This document shows, piece by piece, positions 1-8,749 of a stretch of 64,000 nucleotides of DNA; the first letter of the stretch is position 1, and each line of letters opens with the position of its first letter. This DNA is from Ramlibacter sp. (lineage in GTDB: Bacteria > Pseudomonadota > Gammaproteobacteria > Burkholderiales > Burkholderiaceae_C), in contig JAJTCN010000006.1 of the NCBI GenBank assembly GCA_021323335.1, forward strand, positions 1 to 64,000. Direction: 5' to 3'. A program made the translations under genes and the position numbers. A model generated the notes under the pieces. That model was not told where the DNA came from and ran no database searches. It saw only the letters and a program-made list of their open reading frames with translations.

Positions 1-3000
1 GCGCCGAAGCTGGCGGAGCCGATGAATGTGAAGTGCTGCTGGCCAAAGGCAGTCGCGTCGGCGTCGAGCGCGCCGAGGTCGATCCGGTCCACGCCGCGCA
101 TGAAATCGACGACGAGGTCGCGCGCCGCGTTCCGGCTTTCCAATGCGCGTTCGAACAGGAAAAGGTCCGCACCGTCGCCGCCCCTCAATCTATCGCTGCC
201 TCCGCCGCCCAGGAGCGTGTCGTCGCCGGACTGGCCGCTCAGCATGTTGGCCGCGTGATTCCCCGCCAGGAGGTTGGCCAGCCCGTTGCCGATGCCGTCG
301 ATTGTGTCCGTGCCGGACAGCTGCAATTGCTCCGTCTCGCCGGTCAGCGTGAAGGTGACCGTGGCGATCACCCGGTCGGTGCCTCCGACGGGATCGGTTT
401 CGACGACCTTGTCGCCTGGGTCGTCCACGTAGTAGCTGTCGTTGCCGGCGCCGCCTGCCAGCGTGTCGCTGCCGAGGCTGCCGTCGAGCGTGTCGTCGCC
501 TGCAGCGCCGGTGAGGTGATTGGCGAGATCGTTCCCCGTCAACCTTGCGCCACTCTCCGAGAGGATCACGCCACGTTCGATGCCGCTCTCCAATGTATAG
601 CGCAGGAGGGTCGTCAGGACCGTGTCCGTCCCCTGGAGGTGCTCCTCGATGGTGAATGTCTGACGGCTGCGGACGACATAGGTGTCATTGCCCGCCTGGC
701 CTTCCAGCCTGTTCCATCCCGCGCCACCGTCCAAGGTGTCATCGCCGCCGAATCCAATGAGATGGTCGTCACCCGCGTCGCCATGCAGAAGGTCGTCGCC
801 GCCGCCGCCGACCAGGTAGTCATTGCCCCCGCCTCCTCCCAGCTCGTTGTGCACTGGGGCGCCCTCGGTACCGGCGAGCAGGAAATCTCTGCCTTCCCCG
901 CCCATCAAGGTGTCGGACCCGGCGCCACCCCGGAGATGGTCGCTACCGGCGCCGCCGTAAAGGGCGTCGTCTCCGGCGGCGCCCTCCAGAACATCGTCGC
1001 CATCATTGCCTATCAGCACGTCCGACCCATCGTTCCCATAGATCCTGTCGTTACCTGCGGCGCCACGCACGGTGTCGTCGCCCCCGGCGGCCAGAAGAAT
1101 GTCGTCGAAAGGCGTGGGAGCAAGCGTGGTTGCGTCGTCAGCTCCGTCCGTTCCCCGGCGGGCCACGACGGACCCTTCCGACAGGCATTCGACAGTCAGC
1201 GCGACTTCGCCATCGAAGACGATCTTCAGGTCGTATGCGTCGACGACAAAATTCCGGTCGAGGTCCATGAACAGTACCGTCTGGTCTGCGGCAGCGTCAT
1301 ATGCCGTCCACAGTTCCAGGATCTGTTCTTCATCCGGGTCGCCCCCCGCCAGCAGGACGCTCTGGCCTTCGGTCGCCGTGAAACCTGCACCGGCAGCACC
1401 TCGCCAAACCACCGGGCTGTAATCCACCAGTCCCTCCGTCAGATTGGTATGGATGCGGTCACCTTCGGCCATATTGAAATCGGTGATGCGCCCTGGGTTG
1501 CCCACGCTGCTCAAGCCCAGCCAGAACAGGTTGTCCCACTCGCTTCGGTTGAAGCCGAAGAGGTCCGCTCCGCCACCTCCAGTCATCACTCCCGTTTCCC
1601 GGCCGCTTACCAGCAGGTCGTCGCCTTCGCCGCCATCAAGAATGTCCGTGCCGGGCAGTGACGTGTCGGTCGATGCGCCTCGCAGTGTGTCGTTGCCGCC
1701 TCCACCCAGCAAGCTGTCGTTGCCCATTCCGCCTTCCAGCAGGTCAGCCCCATCGCCGCCTTGCAGCGTGTCGTCACCATGGAAGCCGGTCAGTGTGTCG
1801 TTGTCCCCGTCGCCCCACAGGAGGTCGCCGCCCGTGCTCCCCTTCAAGGTGTCATTGCCGCTGCCGCCATGAAGGATGTTGGCATCGCCATCGGCTGACT
1901 CAGAGTAACCCAGTGAGTCGCGAGGGCCGGCGCCGTCCAGGATGTCGTTGCCTTCGCCGCCCCAGAGGGTATCGGCGCCGAGTCCGCCAAACAGGGCGTC
2001 GGCACCCTCGTCACCGGCCAGCTCATCGCTGCCCGCGCCGCCGAAAAGGGAGTCATGGCCGGATCCGCCCGACAGGTTGTCTCGACCGCCGTCACCGTTC
2101 AGCCTGTCGTTGCCGCCCAATCCGGCGAGCGTATCGTCGCCGTCGAACGCGAAGGCGGTGTCGGCCGCCGCGGTGAGGCCGGAGCGCGTATCGGTGTCCG
2201 CGCCCGAAGTTCCGACCTGATACGGGAGGAGGGTGTTGTCGCTGAAGATTTCCGGGGACAAGGCGACGTGACCGTCGAAGATGATCTTCAGGTCGTTGGC
2301 GTCCACCTTCAGGTCGCGGTTCCGGTCTGCGTAGAGGATCGTCTGGTCTGCCTCCGCGTCGTACACGGTCCAGAACTCCACGAAGCGCCCATCGGCTTCG
2401 GCGCCGGCGAGCCGCACGTCCTCCCCTTCGACGGCCCTGAAGAGCGGATTGGCATCGCCGCGCCAGATCACGGTGCGCCACCCACTCCATTCCGCAGTGC
2501 GACCGTCCTGGAACCCACTGACCAGGCGGTCGCCCTCTGCTAGGTTGAAATCCGTGATGCGTGCAGGGCCGGCCACGGTGCTGCGTCCCAGTCGCAGGAT
2601 GTCGTAACCGGGAGCCGAGAACAGATAGGTGTCGACCCCCGCTCCGCCAGTCAGGACCGCCGCGTTCGCGGCGGAATCGGAGTAGCCCCCATAGACCCAG
2701 AACACGTCGTCCCCATCGCCGCCGGACATGGTGTCATGTTCCACGCCGTTGCCGAAGCCGGCCGAAAGCGTGTCGTTGCCGCCGCCGCCCGTGATCATGT
2801 CGTCACCTTGCTCGCCGCCGTACAGCATGTCCGCACCTTCGCCGCCATCGATGGTGTCGTTGCCGTAGCTCCCCGACAATGTGTCCGCACCCAGGCCGCC
2901 CAGCGCAAGGATGCTGGATCCAAGGTAGCCACCCTTCAGGTGAAAACCATCGTCGGCGCCGAGGGCCGTGGCGTCGAAGGTGAGCGCATGGCCCGGCTCC

Positions 3001-3554
3001 GGAAAGACCGTTCCCCCGAAATCGAGCATGACGCGACTGCCCGCGTCGATCACGATACGCTCGAAGCCCGTGATCACGCCCGCGCCGGGGGAGATCCTCA
3101 CCTCGGTTTGGTAGCGTCCACCGAGGTGCAGTTCGTCTCCCCCGCCGGTGCCACCGTCCAGGGCGAACGAGTCAGAGAGGATGTTCTCGCCCAGCCGGAC
3201 CACATCGTCGCCATCACCCGCGCTCACGGTGTCCGTACCACCCTCCGAGAGGTCGAACTGGTCGGCTTGGGCGGAGCCGACGAGACGGTTGGGTCCGGCG
3301 GTGCCTTGGCGGAAGAGGGAGCCGTCCTGGAAGGAGAACTGGGTGCCATCGAGCGCGGTCGGCAGGACGCCGGTCAACCGAACACTTTGGCCGCCGTGCC
3401 AGACCAACGTATCAGCGCCGTCGGCCGCCAGAGACAAGCCGGTGGCCGTAAACCCGTCGGCAAACGTCAGAAGGTCTGTGTCGGGGTCGAACGCAGGAAC
3501 AGCGCCATCGATGTAGTTGGTGAATTCGTAGCTGGCCAAACGCTCGCTCCCCAT
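1..3554 (-). CDS. RTX-type calcium-binding exoprotein, 3' end outside window
   Basis: Predicted secreted Ca2+-binding protein of the haemolysin-repeat family. One frame stays open from an ATG at 3554 to the left edge, giving 1184 codons with the C-terminus missing. Translation shows several blocks of the RTX nonapeptide (GGxGxDxL, e.g. GGDGADLLEGG) at roughly residues 225-290, 470-640, 815-960 and 1060-1140. Two copies of a module of about 110 residues (about 332-450 and 689-800) begin ITDFNxAEGDR and end in a dockerin-like EF-hand loop (DRNRDLKVDANDL; DLDRNFVVDAYDL). The last residues before the edge (VVDFMRGVDRIDLGALDADA, then FTFIGSASF) match the serralysin-type M10_C domain that precedes the type I secretion signal, so little of the protein is missing. 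No N-terminal signal peptide is visible, as expected for type I export. The ATG is the first in frame after an upstream stop; no clear ribosome site precedes it. No ABC exporter genes lie in the window. Confidence 0.88.
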   Translation of the reverse strand, partial: MGSERLASYEFTNYIDGAVPAFDPDTDLLTFADGFTATGLSLAADGADTLVWHGGQSVRLTGVLPTALDGTQFSFQDGSLFRQGTAGPNRLVGSAQADQFDLSEGGTDTVSAGDGDDVVRLGENILSDSFALDGGTGGGDELHLGGRYQTEVRISPGAGVITGFERIVIDAGSRVMLDFGGTVFPEPGHALTFDATALGADDGFHLKGGYLGSSILALGGLGADTLSGSYGNDTIDGGEGADMLYGGEQGDDMITGGGGNDTLSAGFGNGVEHDTMSGGDGDDVFWVYGGYSDSAANAAVLTGGAGVDTYLFSAPGYDILRLGRSTVAGPARITDFNLAEGDRLVSGFQDGRTAEWSGWRTVIWRGDANPLFRAVEGEDVRLAGAEADGRFVEFWTVYDAEADQTILYADRNRDLKVDANDLKIIFDGHVALSPEIFSDNTLLPYQVGTSGADTDTRSGLTAAADTAFAFDGDDTLAGLGGNDRLNGDGGRDNLSGGSGHDSLFGGAGSDELAGDEGADALFGGLGADTLWGGEGNDILDGAGPRDSLGYSESADGDANILHGGSGNDTLKGSTGGDLLWGDGDNDTLTGFHGDDTLQGGDGADLLEGGMGNDSLLGGGGNDTLRGASTDTSLPGTDILDGGEGDDLLVSGRETGVMTGGGGADLFGFNRSEWDNLFWLGLSSVGNPGRITDFNMAEGDRIHTNLTEGLVDYSPVVWRGAAGAGFTATEGQSVLLAGGDPDEEQILELWTAYDAAADQTVLFMDLDRNFVVDAYDLKIVFDGEVALTVECLSEGSVVARRGTDGADDATTLAPTPFDDILLAAGGDDTVRGAAGNDRIYGNDGSDVLIGNDGDDVLEGAAGDDALYGGAGSDHLRGGAGSDTLMGGEGRDFLLAGTEGAPVHNELGGGGGNDYLVGGGGDDLLHGDAGDDHLIGFGGDDTLDGGAGWNRLEGQAGNDTYVVRSRQTFTIEEHLQGTDTVLTTLLRYTLESGIERGVILSESGARLTGNDLANHLTGAAGDDTLDGSLGSDTLAGGAGNDSYYVDDPGDKVVETDPVGGTDRVIATVTFTLTGETEQLQLSGTDTIDGIGNGLANLLAGNHAANMLSGQSGDDTLLGGGGSDRLRGGDGADLFLFERALESRNAARDLVVDFMRGVDRIDLGALDADATAFGQQHFTFIGSASFG

Positions 3555-3672
3555 ACAACTTGTTGTCGGGGCATTTCACCATGGCCGGTTGGGAGCTCAT
3601 CGGTTCTCATCCGAAAGACGCGAAGCCCGGAACCTTCCTGTCCGTGCTGCGCGACAAATCTCTTTCATTGAT

Positions 3673-3706
3673 TTGACATAATACGCATCGTATCAGCGAG
3701 ATAAGA
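3673..3706. promoter_or_regulatory. Palindrome in divergent promoter region
   Basis: This is an AT-rich patch in the 243-bp divergent gap between the RTX gene and the lipoprotein gene. It holds a perfect palindrome ATACGcatCGTAT (3681-3693). A TATTAT -10-like hexamer for the minus strand (3678-3683) lies beside it, with a weak -35 (TTCTTA, 3702-3707), so the palindrome would sit between them. TTGACA on the plus strand (3673-3678) has no good -10 at 16-18 bp. An operator role is inference only. Confidence 0.3.
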
Positions 3707-3797
3707 AGTTACCGTGAGGCCCCGCAGCCGGCATTCGAAGGTAAAAAGCGTGGCGCCGCCCCGGCAAGCGGCCGGCGGCCACGATCTGGGAGATTCC

Positions 3798-4169
3798 ATG
3801 CAATTGAGCCTCACGCGCCTTTCCGTCCTCGCCGCCGCCGCCGCAGTCCTCGCCGGCTGTGCTTCCCAGCCCAGCCAGCCCGCCGGCCCGGGCGGCAAGC
3901 ACCTGGTCTACCGTGATTCCAGCGGCAACGTCGTCCGCCAGTTCGTCTATCCGGACGACGCCTTCTGCCGCCGCGTCGAAGCCATGGCCGGCCGCGGCGC
4001 CCGCTGCCAGGCCGACCCGGCGCCCGGCTTCGCGGCCCAGGCCACGCTGCGCTACAACCCGCCCGGCGTGCTGGTCCAGGGCCACTACGCCGACATGGCG
4101 CGCTGCCGCGCCGACACCAGCGTGATGTCCGCCGGCGTGCAGCTGGTGGACGCCTGCGCCGCCCGCTAA
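3798..4169 (+). CDS. Small cysteine-containing lipoprotein of unknown function
   Basis: 123 residues. The N-terminus (MQLSLTRLSVLAAAAAVLAGC) is a textbook lipoprotein signal with an LAGC lipobox, so the mature protein should be lipid-anchored at Cys21. ATG 3798 was chosen because it places this signal at the N-terminus and has GGGAG just upstream; a GTG at 3714 would add 28 hydrophilic residues before it. The mature part has four further Cys (FCRR, RCQA, RCRA, DACA) that could form two disulfides. I do not recognise a family. It is transcribed alone between the divergent RTX gene and the convergent ankyrin gene. Confidence 0.8.
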   Translation: MQLSLTRLSVLAAAAAVLAGCASQPSQPAGPGGKHLVYRDSSGNVVRQFVYPDDAFCRRVEAMAGRGARCQADPAPGFAAQATLRYNPPGVLVQGHYADMARCRADTSVMSAGVQLVDACAAR

Positions 4170-4199
4170 ATCACTTGAAGTTCCAGCGGCAAGTGGTTA

Positions 4200-4859
4200 T
4201 CACCACTTGCCTTTTGGATTGGCGCTGCGGATGGCACCGGCGATCAGGTCGGCGGCGTCCTGGCGGTTGGCGCGCAGGGCGAAGTCCACCGCCGACAGGC
4301 CCAGCTCGTTGCGCATCAAGGGATCCGCGCCTTCCTCCAGCAACAGCTTGACCGCCTCGGTCGATCCGTATTCGGCGGCCATCATGAGCGGCGTCGTCTT
4401 GTTCGGCGACTCCGCGTTGATGTAGGCGTGCTCCTGCAGCAGGATCTTCATCACGCCCAGATGGCCGCCCGTGGCCGCATAGTGCAGCGGCGTCCAGCCC
4501 GGCTTGTTGACGTCGGCGTCGCGCGCGATCAGCTTGCGCACCAGGTCCGTGTGGCCACGAAAGGCGGCCAGCATCAGCGGACTTTCGTCCTTCGGGCTGC
4601 GCCATTCGACCTTGGTCCTGGGCCAGTTCACCAGCGCCTCGGCCGCCTTCAGCGATCCTTCCTGCAACGCCGCGAACAGCCCGTGCCGGCCCGCCGGATC
4701 GAGGGTGTCGGGGTCGAAGCCGCGCAGCAGCAGCCCGGTGATGGTCTTCGGATCGTCCCGCTTGATGGCCACGAAGAAGTCCTCGTACGATCCCGCATGG
4801 GCGATGGAAAGTCCAATCAGGGTAAACAGATAGACGAGAGACTTAAGGTATTGCTTCAT
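4200..4859 (-). CDS. Exported ankyrin-repeat protein
   Basis: 219 residues. It has a Sec-type signal peptide (KQYLKSLVYLFTLIGLSIAHA, cleavage after AHA), then about four ankyrin repeats with clear signatures: SPLMLAAFRGHTDLVRKLIA, TPLHYAATGGHLGVMKILLQ, TPLMMAAEYGSTEAVKLLLE and LSAVDFALRANRQDAADLIA. It is probably a periplasmic protein-binding scaffold; the partner is unknown. Its ATG overlaps the tatD stop (ATGA at 4856-4859), making it the last gene of the mltG-tmk-holB-pilZ-tatD operon. Similar periplasmic ankyrin proteins sit after tatD in related betaproteobacteria, which I recall but cannot check here. Confidence 0.88.
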   Translation of the reverse strand: MKQYLKSLVYLFTLIGLSIAHAGSYEDFFVAIKRDDPKTITGLLLRGFDPDTLDPAGRHGLFAALQEGSLKAAEALVNWPRTKVEWRSPKDESPLMLAAFRGHTDLVRKLIARDADVNKPGWTPLHYAATGGHLGVMKILLQEHAYINAESPNKTTPLMMAAEYGSTEAVKLLLEEGADPLMRNELGLSAVDFALRANRQDAADLIAGAIRSANPKGKW

Positions 4860-5671
4860 GATTTCACGCCGCTGAACAGCGCCTCGAAATTGCGGCTGGT
4901 GAGCTCGCCCACCGCTTCCCTGGACAGTCCGCGAAGCTCCGCGACCTGGGCCGCCACGAAGGGCACATAGGAGGGATTGTTGACCTTTCCGCGGTACGGC
5001 ACGGGCGCCAGGTACGGGCTGTCGGTCTCGATCAGCAGCCGGTCGAGCGGGACGAAGCGGGCCACCTCGCGCAGGTCGGCCGCGCTCTTGAAGGTCAGGA
5101 TGCCGGAAAACGAAATGTAGAAGCCCAGGTCCAGGGCGGCCCGCGCCACCTCCATCGTTTCCGTGAAGCAATGGAACACGCCGCCGGCCGCGCCGGCGGA
5201 ACCGTCCTCGCCCTCTTCCTTCAGGATGGCCACCGTGTCCGCCGACGCATCGCGCGTATGGATGATCAGCGGCTTGCCGCACTGGCGGGCGGCCCGGATG
5301 TGGGTGCGAAAACGCTCGCGCTGCCACTCCATGTCGGCCACGCTGCGGCCGCCCTTGCGCTCTTCCATCTGGTAGTAGTCCAGCCCGGTCTCGCCGATCC
5401 CCACCACCCGGGGCCGCGCGGCCAGCTCCAGCAGCTTGTCGACCGTGGGCTCGGCGATACCCTCGTTGTCCGGGTGCACGCCGGCGGACGCCCAGAAGTT
5501 GTCGTGGGCCATCGCCAGCGCATGCACGTCCTCGAACTCCTCCAGCGTGGTGCAGATGCAAAGGGCGCGGTCGACGCCGGCGGCGGCCATGGCGGCGCGG
5601 ATCTGCGGCAGTTGCGCGGACAGTTCGGGAAAGCTGAGGTGGCAGTGGGAGTCGACGAACATGGTGCTCAA
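4856..5671 (-). CDS. tatD: TatD-family metal-dependent DNase
   Basis: 271 residues, a full-length TIM-barrel metal hydrolase of the TatD/YcfH family, whose members act as 3'-5' exonucleases on DNA. Metal ligands are visible: HxH at His9/His11 (DSHCHL), Glu in GETGLDYY, His in IIHTRDA, His in FHCFTE and Asp in ETDSPYLAP. It lies after pilZ (64-bp gap) and is translationally coupled to the ankyrin gene. This matches the holB-pilZ-tatD order seen in Pseudomonas. Confidence 0.95.
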   Translation of the reverse strand: MSTMFVDSHCHLSFPELSAQLPQIRAAMAAAGVDRALCICTTLEEFEDVHALAMAHDNFWASAGVHPDNEGIAEPTVDKLLELAARPRVVGIGETGLDYYQMEERKGGRSVADMEWQRERFRTHIRAARQCGKPLIIHTRDASADTVAILKEEGEDGSAGAAGGVFHCFTETMEVARAALDLGFYISFSGILTFKSAADLREVARFVPLDRLLIETDSPYLAPVPYRGKVNNPSYVPFVAAQVAELRGLSREAVGELTSRNFEALFSGVKS

Positions 5672-5735
5672 GGCAAAACGCCGCGCGGCGGGGAGCCGGC
5701 GGCGCTGCCTGGAAGATTGTAGGAGCCCGGGGGAC

Positions 5736-6095
5736 TCAGATCGTCTGGGTGGGCCGCTCGGAGGCCAGGTGGCCGCCGAGGATTTCCTCGATCTTCACCT
5801 TCAGGATCTTGGACTTGTCGTCCGCCGGAAACCGGACGCCGACGCCCTGGGTGCGGTTGGCGGCGGCGCGTGGCGGCGTGACCCAGGCCACCTTGCCGGC
5901 CACCGGATAGCGCTGCGGGTCGTCCGGCAGGGACAGCAGCACGTAGACGTCGTCGCCAAGCCGGTAGTCGCGCGTGGTGGGGATGAACACGCCGCCGTCC
6001 GAGAACAAGGGGATGTAGGCGGCGTACAGGGCGGCCTTTTCCTTGATGGCGAGCTGGATGACGCTCGGGCGCGGGGTGGAAGGAGCGGTGCTCAT
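5736..6095 (-). CDS. pilZ: Type IV pilus assembly protein PilZ
   Basis: 119 residues, a single PilZ domain. The c-di-GMP-binding RxxxR and D/NxSxxG motifs are not present; the corresponding loop reads FSDGGVFIPT, typical of the true PilZ of type IV pilus biogenesis, which does not bind c-di-GMP and works with the pilus machinery. The start ATG overlaps the holB stop (ATGA, 6092-6095). The gene order tmk-holB-pilZ-tatD is the classic one and supports the call. Confidence 0.92.
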   Translation of the reverse strand: MSTAPSTPRPSVIQLAIKEKAALYAAYIPLFSDGGVFIPTTRDYRLGDDVYVLLSLPDDPQRYPVAGKVAWVTPPRAAANRTQGVGVRFPADDKSKILKVKIEEILGGHLASERPTQTI

Positions 6096-7084
6096 GGCTG
6101 CCTTGAGTTTAGGGCCGTCCGCGCCTGGGCCACAAGGCTTTCCAGCTGCAGGCCGGGGTTGAACGGGTGTTCTACCGTTTTCGCGGCCTCCGAGAGGCTG
6201 CGCCACCACGCCGTCAGCGCCGGCACCGAGCCGGCGGCCGGCAGGTCCCCGGCCTCGAAGAAGCGCGGTGCCGCGCCCGAGTGCACGGCCAGCAGGTCGT
6301 GGCACAGTTTCTGGAGGGATTCGAGCAGCTGCGCCGGTCCCCACTGGCCGAATCCGGCAGTGTCGCCTCGGACCAACGCCTTGGGCCACTGCGACCAGGT
6401 GCGGGCGTCCAGCCCGGCCTGGTGCAGCCGCAGCGCGTCCTCCGGCCGGTCGCCGGCGGCGCGCAGCAGGACCGTCGCCGCCGCCCCGGGCACGCCCTCC
6501 TCCGCCAGCCAGGCCGTGGCCTCCTCCGCCCGCGGCCAGGCCATGGGATGCGCCAGGCAGCGGCTGCGGATGGTGGGCAGCAGCTGGTGCGCGGCCTCCG
6601 TCGCCAGCACGAAGCGCATGTCCCCGGGCGGCTCCTCCAGCGTCTTGAGCAGGGTGTTGGCGGTGACGTGGTTCATGCGCTCGGCGGGATACACGAGCAC
6701 CGCCTTGCCGCGGCCGCGGCCGCTGGTGCGCTGCGCGAACTCCAGCATGTCGCGCATGGCGTCCACCCGGATCTCCCGGCTCGGCTTGCGCTTCTTGTCG
6801 TCGATGTCGGCCTGCGCCTTCTCGCCCAGCGGCCAGCCGAGCTCCTGCATGGCCGTCTCGGGCATCAGCACGGTGAGGTCGGTATGGGCGCGCACCTCCA
6901 CCTGGTGGCAGCTGTCGCAGGCGCCGCAGGCGCCGTCGGCGGTGGGCCGGTCGCACAGCCAGGCCTGGACGAGCGCCAGTCCCATCTGGTACTGGCCCAG
7001 CCCCGACGGGCCGTGCAGCAGCCAGGCATGGCCGCGTTGCGCGAGCAGACCGCGCAGCTGGGCCCGGATCCAGGGCGCCGTCAT
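6092..7084 (-). CDS. holB: DNA polymerase III subunit delta'
   Basis: 330 residues, the clamp-loader subunit delta'. The N-terminal AAA+ fold has a degenerate P-loop (GPSGLGQYQ, no GKS/T), as expected for a subunit that does not hydrolyse ATP. A zinc module follows, with Cys44, Cys53, Cys56 and Cys59 (CGACDSC). The sensor/arginine-finger-like SRC motif (TIRSRCLAH) is present. The start ATG at 7084 overlaps the tmk stop and the stop overlaps the pilZ start, so the three genes are translationally coupled. Confidence 0.95.
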   Translation of the reverse strand: MTAPWIRAQLRGLLAQRGHAWLLHGPSGLGQYQMGLALVQAWLCDRPTADGACGACDSCHQVEVRAHTDLTVLMPETAMQELGWPLGEKAQADIDDKKRKPSREIRVDAMRDMLEFAQRTSGRGRGKAVLVYPAERMNHVTANTLLKTLEEPPGDMRFVLATEAAHQLLPTIRSRCLAHPMAWPRAEEATAWLAEEGVPGAAATVLLRAAGDRPEDALRLHQAGLDARTWSQWPKALVRGDTAGFGQWGPAQLLESLQKLCHDLLAVHSGAAPRFFEAGDLPAAGSVPALTAWWRSLSEAAKTVEHPFNPGLQLESLVAQARTALNSRQP

Positions 7085-7725
7085 GGCAGGAAGCCCCGGG
7101 CCCGGACGCCGGCCAGCAGGTCGCGCCAGACCGCCTCGCGTGGCTGGTCGGCGGCGATGCGCAGGAACCGGCCGGGGTCGGCCTGCGCGCGGGCCGCATA
7201 ACCGGCGGCGACCCGCGCGAAGAAGGCCTGCGGCTGAGATTCGAACTTGTCGGGCACGCGCGCGCCGGCCAGCCGCTGCGCCGCGACGGCGGGGTCCAGG
7301 TCGAACCACGCGGTCAGGTGCGGCTGCCGCAGCGCGCCGGCGGGCAAGGCCTCGACGCCCTGCACCCATTGCTCCAGCGTCGCCAGCACCCGCGCATCGA
7401 AGCCGCGGCCGCCACCCTGGTAGGCGAAGGTGGCATCGGTGAAACGGTCGCACAGCACCACTTCGCCCCGCGCCAGCGCGGGCTCGATCACCTGCAGCAG
7501 GTGGTCGCGTCGCGCGGCGAACATCAGCAGCGCCTCGGTCAGCGGATCCATCGGGTCGTTCAGCGCCAGGGCGCGCAGCTTTTCCGCCAGCGGCGTGCCG
7601 CCCGGCTCGCGCGTCAGCACCACGGTGCGGCCGGCCGCGCGAAAGGCGGCGGCGAGTGCCTCGATGTGCGTGGACTTGCCGGCGCCGTCGATGCCTTCGA
7701 AGCTGAGGAAGAGGCCCTGGCTCAT
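7081..7725 (-). CDS. tmk: Thymidylate kinase (dTMP kinase)
   Basis: 214 residues. It phosphorylates dTMP to dTDP using ATP. The P-loop [11 protein letters not shown], the LTREPGG segment and the DRF substrate motif ([17 protein letters not shown]) are all present, followed by the LID region. Length is normal. ATGA overlaps with both mltG upstream and holB downstream show a tightly coupled operon. Confidence 0.96.
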   Translation of the reverse strand: MSQGLFLSFEGIDGAGKSTHIEALAAAFRAAGRTVVLTREPGGTPLAEKLRALALNDPMDPLTEALLMFAARRDHLLQVIEPALARGEVVLCDRFTDATFAYQGGGRGFDARVLATLEQWVQGVEALPAGALRQPHLTAWFDLDPAVAAQRLAGARVPDKFESQPQAFFARVAAGYAARAQADPGRFLRIAADQPREAVWRDLLAGVRARGFLP

Positions 7726-8717
7726 TTCCCGCGCTGGAACTTGTTGACCGCGCGGTTGTGCTCGTCCAGCGTCTCGCTGAAATGGCTGGTGCCGTCGCCG
7801 CGGGCCACGAAGTAGATGGCCTTGCCCGGCGCCGGCTGCACCGCGGCCAGCAGCGAAGCCTTGCCCGGCATGGCGATCGGCGTGGGCGGCAGGCCCGGGC
7901 GCAGGTAGGTGTTGTAGGGGGAGTCGGTCTGCAGGTGCACCCGGCGCAGGTTGCCGTCGAAGCTCTCGCCCAGTCCGTAGATCACGGTGGGGTCGGTCTG
8001 CAGGGGCATGCCGATGCGCAGCCGGTTATGGAACACGCCGGCGATCATCGTTCGGTCCGACGGCTTGCCGGTTTCCTTCTCCACGATGCTCGCCAGCGTC
8101 AACGCCTCCTCCGGCGTCTTCAGGACGGACTGCGGGCTGCGCACCGCCCAGGCCTGTTCCAGCCGCCGGTCCATGGCGCGCAAGGCGCGCTGCAGCACCT
8201 TCACGTCGCTGGACCCCTTGGAGTAGGTGTAGGTATCGGGGAAGAAGCGGCCTTCCGGCGCGACGCCCGGGCGACCGAGCAGCGCCATGAGGTCGGCATC
8301 CGACAACCTGGCGGCGTCGGGCCGCAGCTGGTCGGCCTTGGCCAGCGCGGCACGCACCTGGCGCCAGTTCCAGCCTTCCACCAGCGTCACCGCCCGCAGG
8401 GATTCCTCGCCGCGGGAGAGCTTGTCCAGCAAACGCAAGGGCGTGATGCCGCGCTCCAGCTCGTAGTTGCCGGCCTTGATGCGCTGGCCTTCGCCCGAAA
8501 GGCGGAACCAGGCGTAGAGCAGCCGCGGGTCCACGTCGACGCCGGCGTCGCGCACGGACTGGGCCACCCTGCGCGGCAGCGTGCCGGGTTCGATGGACAG
8601 TTCCACGGCCGGCGCGCGCATGGGCAAGGGCTGGCGCAGCCAGTACCAGGCGGCGGCGAGGGCGCCCAGGGCGGCCAGCAGGGCCAGCACGAACAGTGTC
8701 GAAAAGAAGCGGCGCAC
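7722..8717 (-). CDS. mltG: Endolytic murein transglycosylase MltG
   Basis: 331 residues of the YceG/MltG family, which cleaves nascent glycan strands in the periplasm and terminates chain elongation. There is one N-terminal membrane segment (about residues 5-26, [20 protein letters not shown]), a LysM-like region and the catalytic domain. The conserved Glu lies in [10 protein letters not shown], with the FFPDTY and QTDPTVIYG motifs around it. It is the first gene of the minus-strand operon and is divergent from ygfZ (32-bp gap). Confidence 0.95.
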   Translation of the reverse strand: MRRFFSTLFVLALLAALGALAAAWYWLRQPLPMRAPAVELSIEPGTLPRRVAQSVRDAGVDVDPRLLYAWFRLSGEGQRIKAGNYELERGITPLRLLDKLSRGEESLRAVTLVEGWNWRQVRAALAKADQLRPDAARLSDADLMALLGRPGVAPEGRFFPDTYTYSKGSSDVKVLQRALRAMDRRLEQAWAVRSPQSVLKTPEEALTLASIVEKETGKPSDRTMIAGVFHNRLRIGMPLQTDPTVIYGLGESFDGNLRRVHLQTDSPYNTYLRPGLPPTPIAMPGKASLLAAVQPAPGKAIYFVARGDGTSHFSETLDEHNRAVNKFQRGK

Positions 8718-8749
8718 CGTCCCTACTTTGTCTGTGGAATGAGTGGACC

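Noticed and set aside
33-1661. Long open frame on the plus strand over the RTX region (542 codons)
   Set aside because: It is antisense to the RTX coding frame. The translation has no recognisable domain, while the minus strand gives clear GGxGxDxL repeats. High GC creates such long mirror frames.
1-3554. Tandem DNA repeats or a CRISPR-like array in the left region
   Set aside because: The repetition is at protein level (RTX nonapeptides) with degenerate codons; there are no constant direct repeats with unique spacers.
6445-7453. Extended holB start at 7453
   Set aside because: The extra N-terminal residues are an antisense-like mirror of tmk. ATG 7084 overlaps the tmk stop and precedes the conserved P-loop region correctly.
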